Part shown: one piece after another, positions 29,783-35,475 of the stretch | Numbering within the stretch: position 1 is the first letter of the stretch | Layout of the letters: each line of letters starts with the position of its first letter | Origin: a virus | IMG/VR virus record: IMGVR_UViG_3300048026_000960 | Location: 1 to 35,475 of that record | DNA length: 35,475 bases | Strand: one strand, 5' to 3' | Program-made: the position numbers and the translations under genes | Notes under the pieces: generated by a model | What the model was told of the DNA's origin: nothing | Databases searched by the model: none | The model's input: only the letters and a program-made list of their open reading frames with translations

Positions 29783-30469
29783 ATGGATGATTTCGAAAAA
29801 TACGATTCCGGCTTTTTCTTCGGTCGATTCAATCGCTTGATTGATCTTATCAGAAAAAACAGAGTTTTACCTGTCAGGCCGGGATGGGAGCAAACACCGG
29901 AGGGACTTGTTCCACCTGCCACTGCAGCGTTTGATGCGTCGGTTCGCGCAATCGAATATTGGAACCTTAAAATAGAAACTACAGACGAAGGCGACAAGGA
30001 AGTCTCAATAAAACACCCGGGCAAAGTTAAGCGAACGACGGCATACGACGACTCGGGCCTGGTTGATGTTGTGGACATAGCCGAAACATTCACACCTGCT
30101 GTAGGCAAGTTTCTATGCTTAGTAGTCGAGCCTGACCTTACGGTGACACTGCAAATGGTTGAGGAGTGGACGGGCTACCCATACCCGGTAAAGGAAACCG
30201 ACTCTGATCCGGTAGGTAAAAAGATTCTCGAAAAATACTACTACGTCATTTGGGCGTTCGTCGAACCGCCTGACGCTGACGACCCGGACGCACCTCCGCG
30301 CCCTATCGGATCAATGGCCGTATCGGATACAATAATGGCGGTAAAATGGGGATACGGGACTCATCTGCAATTTGTCTTGGCGCAGGATCAAACACTCACT
30401 GGTCACGTAGTGCCATACTACCAGCTCATTCCTGGGACCGGAACGGAGGAGGCTAGCTCGGAAGAATGA
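29783..30469 (+). CDS. Tail-module protein, unrecognised
   Basis: A 228-aa acidic protein with an N-terminal helical segment (DDFEKYDSGFFFGRFNRLID), a beta-rich centre (VDIAETFTPAVGKFLCLVVE), a proline-rich loop (PPDADDPDAPPRPIG) and a Glu/Ser tail (EEASSEE). It starts with no gap after the previous gene and its end overlaps the next start (ATGA). By position it belongs to the distal tail/baseplate. No domain recognised. Confidence 0.7.
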   Translation: MDDFEKYDSGFFFGRFNRLIDLIRKNRVLPVRPGWEQTPEGLVPPATAAFDASVRAIEYWNLKIETTDEGDKEVSIKHPGKVKRTTAYDDSGLVDVVDIAETFTPAVGKFLCLVVEPDLTVTLQMVEEWTGYPYPVKETDSDPVGKKILEKYYYVIWAFVEPPDADDPDAPPRPIGSMAVSDTIMAVKWGYGTHLQFVLAQDQTLTGHVVPYYQLIPGTGTEEASSEE

Positions 30470-31311
30470 TAAACAGACCAGTAACGCTCAAACATTGGGC
30501 CACAGGCGGAGCTCGGTCGATGGTTACAAACGAGGTTCTGAATAGCGAGCTAACAGCAACACCAGCCGATGCAATCGGCGTAACGAATTACGACCCGGGA
30601 GGAGGCGATCCGATTGCGACCGTTTACCAAGAGGCATACCAGGTGGGCGGAGACTTTCCAGATTCGGACAACAGCCTGAGCTATTTACTCAACCGCTCGT
30701 ATTCCGACGACCCAGACCACACTTACGGAGGAGCGGAGAACGGACCATTCGAAGCCGTAAATTTCGGGACAGTAGACGATCCGCTATTTTACACCAACTT
30801 TATCGCAAACTATTGGCTCAATGTAAAAACATGGGCCGTAACAGGAACGATAGGAACGCAGACAGTGAGCGCGACGATACCGGCTGGAACTTCCGTGACT
30901 GACTTAATAACAAATCCGACTAGGCCAAACGGAGGTAAGCGAGGAGCTTATTTGTTTTCCTGTAACGTCAACTCGGAGTTTGACGAGGATGAGGCACAGA
31001 CACAAGTCAGGATAAATCCTTTTGCCGTGCTAACTGAGCCTCTGTCTACATATTTTCAAGGGCCGACGCCGTATCTTGCACAGCCAATTCTCAACATTGA
31101 AATGACGGGCGGAGATAATTACACGATAAAAGTTGCCACAGTTGGAACGACAGGCAGCGCATCTGAAGATTCAAACGTCACCATGCTAGGTCAACCGATG
31201 CAGACGGAATTGACCAACTCACCAACGGGCTACTCCCTCTCAATTGAAGCAGATGAGTGGTGGACGACAGAGGAATGGATCACCGAATCGGATTGGGCCA
31301 GTCAAACCTAG
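30466..31311 (+). CDS. Tail-module protein, unrecognised
   Basis: A 281-aa beta-rich protein (MINRPVTLKHWATGGARSMV... then TVSATIPAGTSVTDLI and GDNYTIKVATVG), acidic, without catalytic motifs I can identify. It is the last gene of the tail operon before the inverted gene at 31308, and their stop codons overlap on a CTAG palindrome (31308-31311). Likely a virion tip or baseplate component by context. Confidence 0.7.
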   Translation: MINRPVTLKHWATGGARSMVTNEVLNSELTATPADAIGVTNYDPGGGDPIATVYQEAYQVGGDFPDSDNSLSYLLNRSYSDDPDHTYGGAENGPFEAVNFGTVDDPLFYTNFIANYWLNVKTWAVTGTIGTQTVSATIPAGTSVTDLITNPTRPNGGKRGAYLFSCNVNSEFDEDEAQTQVRINPFAVLTEPLSTYFQGPTPYLAQPILNIEMTGGDNYTIKVATVGTTGSASEDSNVTMLGQPMQTELTNSPTGYSLSIEADEWWTTEEWITESDWASQT

Positions 31312-31931
31312 CTGTATTTATCAGCGACCTTTTGCAACTTATCTGCCAGATACTTTTGCATGTCAGCAGTTGCTTCTCGAATTGCTTTTTCCAACGCTGG
31401 CTTCATTACTTTGGCGTAGTGGTTTGAGTCAAGCCCGGGGATGTGGAGCAATGCAGTCAATGTTGCCGGAGTAGATATTTTTGCAGATGTGTCGTCGATG
31501 GATGCCCTACCTTTTGCATGCGGATTTTTGGTAAAATCAAAAGGCTTTTTTATCAACTGCTTTGCGAGCTTTATAAACATTGCCTTGGAGTAGCCGATTG
31601 ATCTTTTGCGAGAGTCAAAAGTCTGCCTAGCCACGTCATAGTTTCCCTTTCCTCGCGGAGCTTTTCCAAATTTATTACCCTTCGATGCCAACGCATGAAA
31701 TAAAGTGTTTGTTTTATTTCTAGGCTTGGCTCTGCTGCCTTGCTTTCGCGGCTTATGGGGCGCACCCAAAGCAGTAATATCAGGAGCCTTTGCATTGTCG
31801 ACGTGTTTCGCCGCCCGGAAAGCAATATCTTTCGCTTTCTTGTTTATCAAATCTGACGATTCCCGCTTGTTCGCTTTCACGTATTCGTTCAGCGTCTTCC
31901 TAAACTCCGACAAATCAATTTCAAGGTCCAT
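31308..31931 (-). CDS. Basic structural-like protein encoded opposite to the tail operon
   Basis: A 207-aa Lys/Ala-rich protein, mostly helical. It begins MDLEIDLSEFRKTLNEYVKA, has a basic central part (KPRKQGSRAKPRNKTNTLFH) and ends with a long helix (ALEKAIREATADMQKYLADK). The pattern resembles HK97 gp10-like tail-completion proteins, though this is weak. Unlike every gene around it, it is on the minus strand between tail genes and the fibre. It needs its own promoter in the divergent gap 31932-32059 or leftward read-through. Unusual, so possibly a recently inserted or inverted gene. Confidence 0.75.
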   Translation of the reverse strand: MDLEIDLSEFRKTLNEYVKANKRESSDLINKKAKDIAFRAAKHVDNAKAPDITALGAPHKPRKQGSRAKPRNKTNTLFHALASKGNKFGKAPRGKGNYDVARQTFDSRKRSIGYSKAMFIKLAKQLIKKPFDFTKNPHAKGRASIDDTSAKISTPATLTALLHIPGLDSNHYAKVMKPALEKAIREATADMQKYLADKLQKVADKYS

Positions 31932-31950
31932 TGCTAAACTTCGCTTGTTT

Positions 31951-31978
31951 TTGCGAATCGGTCAAACTAGGGTAAATT
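31951..31978 (+). promoter_or_regulatory. Promoter-like sequence before the fibre module
   Basis: TTGCGA (31951-31956), a 16-base spacer and TAAATT (31973-31978) face rightward in the gap between the inverted gene and the fibre module. Because the preceding gene is on the other strand, the fibre genes may need their own promoter, which makes this site more credible than chance alone. Judged by eye. Confidence 0.4.
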
Positions 31979-31984
31979 GAGCGG

Positions 31985-32056
31985 ATGAGTTGCCCAGGTC
32001 ATTTTCTGAAAATAAAAACGGGCGCAACCGAATACGGAGCGCGCAAATCAGAATAA
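31985..32056 (+). CDS. Possible tiny peptide ORF (23 aa) in the fibre-module leader
   Basis: An ATG opens a 23-aa frame (MSCPGHFLKIKTGATEYGAR plus three residues) starting 7 bases after the promoter-like -10 and ending 3 bases before the next gene's start. No Shine-Dalgarno is clear. It might be a leader peptide coupling translation to the next gene, or chance. Confidence 0.3.
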   Translation: MSCPGHFLKIKTGATEYGARKSE

Positions 32057-32059
32057 TCA

Positions 32060-32458
32060 ATGTCAAATACCACTTACACTTTAAAAACGGCAGTCGTTCC
32101 AGTGATTGAGTTTCCGCAAGGCGCATCGCTTGAGCTATCTATTCCAATGGATGCAGCGTATGACATGGATGGTAAACGTGTTGAGTTTGAAATTCGTTCT
32201 CGCAATTTAAGCGACAGAAGATCATTCACGGCAAGCACTGATGGATCATATGTCACGGTTTCAGATCAAACGACAACGATCAGCATTCCGCCTGTTGCAG
32301 TTTCAGCAGCAGACAGTTCGATCACCTTGTCTGACATCGCACAAAAAGAGGAATGCGAATACAGAGTGGATTTTCTTGCCTCATCCGGTCAACCGGTAGA
32401 GTTAAGGCTGCAAGGCGACATGAACTTTCTCGAGGAAGCTGGAGACTGGAATGACTGA
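32060..32458 (+). CDS. Small beta-rich protein preceding the tail fibre
   Basis: A 132-aa protein with repeated beta strands (YTLKTAVVPVIEFPQGASLE, then VEFEIRSRNLSDRRSFTAST) and an acidic tail (MNFLEEAGDWND). The pattern of a strand-rich module with K-R-V-E-F-E-I and EYRVDFLASSGQ resembles N-terminal BppU-like modules of baseplate/fibre proteins. Its stop overlaps the fibre start by 8 bases, so it is translated together with the fibre and may attach or assemble it. Function is inferred. Confidence 0.62.
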   Translation: MSNTTYTLKTAVVPVIEFPQGASLELSIPMDAAYDMDGKRVEFEIRSRNLSDRRSFTASTDGSYVTVSDQTTTISIPPVAVSAADSSITLSDIAQKEECEYRVDFLASSGQPVELRLQGDMNFLEEAGDWND

Positions 32459-35400
32459 AATATCTGTATCCATTGCTACGTCGCCAAGCATAGCCGTAAC
32501 GCTAGACGACGATGGCGTATCCGTTTCGGTGACGACCGGCAGCGTTTCCGTTCCTGTAAGCGTAACCGGCGTTAGCAGTGGCGGGGATATGGCTGCATCG
32601 GTCTATGACCCTACTTCTGTTGCTGGAGATGCCTTCGCAATGGATAATATGGTCGAAGGATCGACCACAAAAATTCTCACAGACGCGGAGCGCTCCAAGC
32701 TTTCAGGTATTGAATCGAACGCTACTGGTGACCAGACTGGTGCAGAGATAAAATCTCTTTACGAGTCAGAGTCTGACACAAACGCCTTTACAGACGCGGA
32801 GAAAACACTGCTTGGAAATCAGAGTGGTACGAACACAGGCGATCAGGATTTGTCTACCTATCAACTCCAGCCATCTGAAGGTGCATTTATCGACGGTGAC
32901 AAAACAAAGCTAGACGGGATAGAGTCGAACGCTACTGCTGACCAAGATGCCAGCGAGATTCGAAGCCTTGTTGATTCCGCTACAGACTCCAACGTATTTA
33001 CCGACGCAGACCACAGCAAGCTAGACGGTATTCAAGCCAATGCAGATGTGACCAATGCCCAGAATGTAGCAGATGCTGGCGCATTGATGGATAGCGAAGT
33101 GGCTAATCTGGACGATGTAAAGTCATTCGACCCTGCCGACTATGCGACAGCAGCGCAAGGGGCAACAGCGGACACAGCAATTCAGCCAAGTGACATTTCA
33201 GGTTTGACCGGAGGCACAACGGGGCAGATTGCTACCAAGGCAAGCGGCGACTATTACGATCTGACTTGGTCTGATGACCTCAACGTGCCGGGACTTTTAA
33301 CCGCTGACCACATACATGGTAGTATAGCAGGGACGCTTTATGTTCATGTCAAAAACACCAGCGGAGGAACGCTAACGAAAGGAACACCAGTATACGTCAC
33401 CGGACATGTGGGCGTGTCGGATCGAATCGAGGTAGCAGCAGCAGACCAATCTGATTCCGCCAAGATGCCAGCCGTCGCACTACTCGCGGATGATCTTGCG
33501 AACAACGCCGAGGGAGATGGTGTCATCGTGGGGGAAATTCGATCATTTGATACAGACACTCCGGGCTGGAGCCTCAATGATGAAATCTTTGTAGGCGCAA
33601 GCGGTCTGACATCGACGCGACCAACTAGCGGAACCGTGCAACCAGTTGCGACAGTAGGAAGAATACACGCATCGACCGGAGTTCTTGTGATCAACTGCCA
33701 AGGGCAAAGATCGCCCGATGAGACATTTGCAGAGGCAACGCACAGTCACACTCTTTCTGATATTACTGACGCGGGTACGGCGGCGGCGAGCGACACGGGG
33801 GATCTTGCAACTGCCGCTCAGGGGACTCTAGCTGATTCAGCTACACAGCCTGGCGATCTAGGAACTGCCGCAAGCCTTGACGTAGGCACATCGGCAAATG
33901 AGGTAGTCCAGCTAGACGGATCGTCTAGACTCCCCGCTGTAGATGGGTCGCAGCTAACTAATCTACCATCGGGAGCCACTCAGCTATCAGATTTGTCCGA
34001 TGTCAACACTAGCACGGCGACCAATCGCAACGCACTCATCGCTGACGGAACTGACTTTGAATCTCGCCAATTGGTTGAGGCTGATATATCCGATCTGGGC
34101 AATTACATTACCGACATTGCAGGTGAGTCGCTCTCCGACTTGTCCGACGTTACGACCACAGGGGCGCAACTTGATGCGATCAAAACGAAGGTAGACGGAA
34201 TAGAATCGGGTGCAGAAGTGAACGACCCGACCACATTGGTCGATTCTGACATTGGTGTAAATGTTCAAGCATATTCCTCTGCGCTCGATGCGGTCAGCGG
34301 GACCAATACAGGCGACCAAGATTTATCCTCCTATCAACTCAAACCGTCCGAGGGAGCTTTTGTAGACGGCGACAAAACAAAACTAGACGGTATTGAGTCG
34401 GGCGCAGATGTGACTGACACGACAAACGTGGTTTTATCGTTAACTGCTGGAACCAATATCACAATAGCAGGCGACGGAACCATCTCTTCTACTGGAACAG
34501 GACTTTCCGACGAAGAAGTTCAGGACATTGTTGGGGGAATGGTTACGGGAAATACCGAAAGCGGTATAACCGTTGACTATGACGATACAGGCGGGAAACT
34601 TGACTTTACTGTGGCATCGCAGACTGACGAGAACTTCACAACAGCAGATCACGCAAAGCTGGACGGCATTGAGGCCGGGGCAGATGTTACCGATACCGCG
34701 AACGTCACATCAGCGGGGGCATTGATGGATTCAGAAGTATCTAATCTGGATCAAGTCAAAGCTTTTGATTCAAGCGATTATGCAACTTTCGCGCAGGGAT
34801 CAGCAGCGGACTCTGCACTGCAAGCCGGTGATAATATATCTACACTCACCAATGACTCTGGTTTCACGGGCGACCAGACTGCTGCCGACATCAGGTCTTT
34901 GGGATTCTTCGACACTTCAAATGACGGCGCAGCATCGGGGCTTGATGCAGATTTACTAGACGGAAACCACGCGAGCGCATTTGCTACGGCGTCGCAGGGA
35001 TCGCTTGCCGATTCCGCGGTCCAGCCTGGAGACAACCTAGACGTGCTGGGAGGCGTTACCATCACAGCTCCAGCTAATGCGGGTCAATACCTGCGATACG
35101 ATGGCGTTAGCGAGTTTCGTAACTCTGCGATTGGAGCCTCCGATCTTCCCGACCTATCCAGCACCTATGCGACAGCCGCGCAGGGAACAGCAGCGGACTC
35201 CGCACTGCAATCCGGCGACATTGATACACTCGCTGAATTGAACTCTGTCGTAACGGACGCAACGCTGATTGATACGGCAGACAGCAGACTTTCCGACAGC
35301 AGAACTTGCGATAATACTTTTGACAATGCTGCGACAGCAAGAACAAATTTAGGACTCGGAACGGCGGCTATAGAGTCTGCTGCTTCACTTTCACCCACTG

Positions 35401-35475
35401 GAGGTGTCCAAGCATATGCTGGAAGTTCTTCGCCTACGGGCTGGCTTATTTGCGATGGTAGTGCTGTTTCTCGGA
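32451..35475 (+). CDS. Tail fibre protein (N-terminal and repeat region; ends at 540 across the junction)
   Basis: The frame has no stop from ATG 32451 to the window end and continues at base 1 to 540; subtracting the 136-base overlap gives 1142 aa. The first 45 residues are a beta-rich head (MTEISVSIATSPSIAVTLDD). The body is built of fibre repeats: several copies of F-x-D-A-D-H-x-K-L-D-G-I-E-(S/A)-x-A-D, and of D-Y-A-T-x-A-Q-G-x-x-A-D-x-A-x-Q. A globular stretch near residues 290-410 (LYVHVKNTSGGTLTKGTPVY) interrupts them, and the collar domain is C-terminal. This is the main host-recognition candidate. Confidence 0.92.
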   Translation, partial: MTEISVSIATSPSIAVTLDDDGVSVSVTTGSVSVPVSVTGVSSGGDMAASVYDPTSVAGDAFAMDNMVEGSTTKILTDAERSKLSGIESNATGDQTGAEIKSLYESESDTNAFTDAEKTLLGNQSGTNTGDQDLSTYQLQPSEGAFIDGDKTKLDGIESNATADQDASEIRSLVDSATDSNVFTDADHSKLDGIQANADVTNAQNVADAGALMDSEVANLDDVKSFDPADYATAAQGATADTAIQPSDISGLTGGTTGQIATKASGDYYDLTWSDDLNVPGLLTADHIHGSIAGTLYVHVKNTSGGTLTKGTPVYVTGHVGVSDRIEVAAADQSDSAKMPAVALLADDLANNAEGDGVIVGEIRSFDTDTPGWSLNDEIFVGASGLTSTRPTSGTVQPVATVGRIHASTGVLVINCQGQRSPDETFAEATHSHTLSDITDAGTAAASDTGDLATAAQGTLADSATQPGDLGTAASLDVGTSANEVVQLDGSSRLPAVDGSQLTNLPSGATQLSDLSDVNTSTATNRNALIADGTDFESRQLVEADISDLGNYITDIAGESLSDLSDVTTTGAQLDAIKTKVDGIESGAEVNDPTTLVDSDIGVNVQAYSSALDAVSGTNTGDQDLSSYQLKPSEGAFVDGDKTKLDGIESGADVTDTTNVVLSLTAGTNITIAGDGTISSTGTGLSDEEVQDIVGGMVTGNTESGITVDYDDTGGKLDFTVASQTDENFTTADHAKLDGIEAGADVTDTANVTSAGALMDSEVSNLDQVKAFDSSDYATFAQGSAADSALQAGDNISTLTNDSGFTGDQTAADIRSLGFFDTSNDGAASGLDADLLDGNHASAFATASQGSLADSAVQPGDNLDVLGGVTITAPANAGQYLRYDGVSEFRNSAIGASDLPDLSSTYATAAQGTAADSALQSGDIDTLAELNSVVTDATLIDTADSRLSDSRTCDNTFDNAATARTNLGLGTAAIESAASLSPTGGVQAYAGSSSPTGWLICDGSAVSR
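32832..32920. repeat. Imperfect 89-base direct repeat, copy 1 (tail fibre)
   Basis: This segment, beginning AACACAGGCGATCAGG and ending near the KLDGI codons, matches 34305-34393 imperfectly; many differences are synonymous. Both encode N-T-G-D-Q-D-L-S-(T/S)-Y-Q-L and then GDKTKLDGIES. It reflects internal duplication of a fibre segment. Confidence 0.8.
34305..34393. repeat. Imperfect 89-base direct repeat, copy 2 (tail fibre)
   Basis: Second copy of the 32832-32920 segment (begins AATACAGGCGACCAAG). The amino-acid pattern is better conserved than the bases, indicating an old duplication under selection. Confidence 0.8.
35340..35475. repeat. Terminal overlap copy (right)
   Basis: Same 136 bases as 1-136, differing only at 35459 (T for C). 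It joins the two ends of the map within the fibre gene. Confidence 0.93.

Noticed and set aside
32700-34700. Repeated DNA blocks that might be a mobile or CRISPR-like repeat
   Set aside because: They are in frame within one long coding sequence and encode fibre repeats; conservation is stronger at the protein level.
1-35475. Search for tRNA genes, integrase or repressor
   Set aside because: No cloverleaf-like sequence, tyrosine or serine recombinase motif, or CI-type repressor was recognised by eye; a tool search could still find a divergent one.

Overview
The window is an essentially complete genome of a tailed, siphovirus-like bacteriophage. The first 136 bases (1-136) recur at 35340-35475 with one mismatch, and the tail-fibre reading frame that runs off the right end (from 32451) continues in the same frame at base 1 and stops at 540. 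The contig therefore closes into a circular map of about 35.34 kb. No integrase, excisionase or recognisable CI-type repressor is present, so nothing here supports lysogeny. The host cannot be named. Some starts carry clear Shine-Dalgarno sequences (before 2445, 4767, 13622 and 14078) and many do not. The lysis proteins fit a Gram-negative host, but that is inference.

Layout. Two transcription units diverge from a control region at 10629-10738. The leftward unit (10628 down to 5491) is DNA metabolism: a small Cys-rich protein, a conserved small phage protein, a DNA polymerase III beta clamp, an HNH/AP2 endonuclease, a RecE/DUF3799-type exonuclease, an unknown protein, an SSB-like protein with a DEIPF tail, a winged-helix protein, an HNH nuclease and two small proteins, one of them ribbon-helix-helix-like. 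The rightward unit opens with an SNF2-like helicase and a beta-class DNA methyltransferase. A signal-peptide-bearing NlpC/P60-like protein, three small genes, a terminator and a BT4734/DUF3987 primase-helicase follow. After these comes an iteron plus AT-rich region (16788-17020) that is the best candidate replication origin, then a RuvC-like resolvase.

The morphogenesis block (17688-32458 and on into the fibre) has lambda-like order: small terminase, GpA-type large terminase, a gpW-like connector with an extra N-terminal domain, portal, a fused ClpP-type protease/HK97-type capsid protein, head-completion and tail-terminator candidates, tail-tube candidate, a G/GT tail chaperone pair joined by a lambda-identical GGGAAAG slippery site, a short tape measure (537 aa), several distal-tail genes, one odd minus-strand gene (31308-31931), and a fibre of about 1142 aa ending in a collar domain. 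Around the junction follow a small protein, a jelly-roll-like tail protein, and the lysis cassette: a GTA-type 3-TM holin, a two-domain lysin, a LydA-like holin and a calcineurin-like phosphoesterase.

How it works together. The phage brings its own primase-helicase, clamp, SSB, exonuclease and resolvase but no DNA polymerase, so it probably loads host Pol III onto a phage clamp. Points most worth a second look are the candidate origin, the two-domain lysin, the secreted NlpC-like protein in the replication block, the clamp without a polymerase, the protease-capsid fusion, the frameshift and the inverted tail gene.
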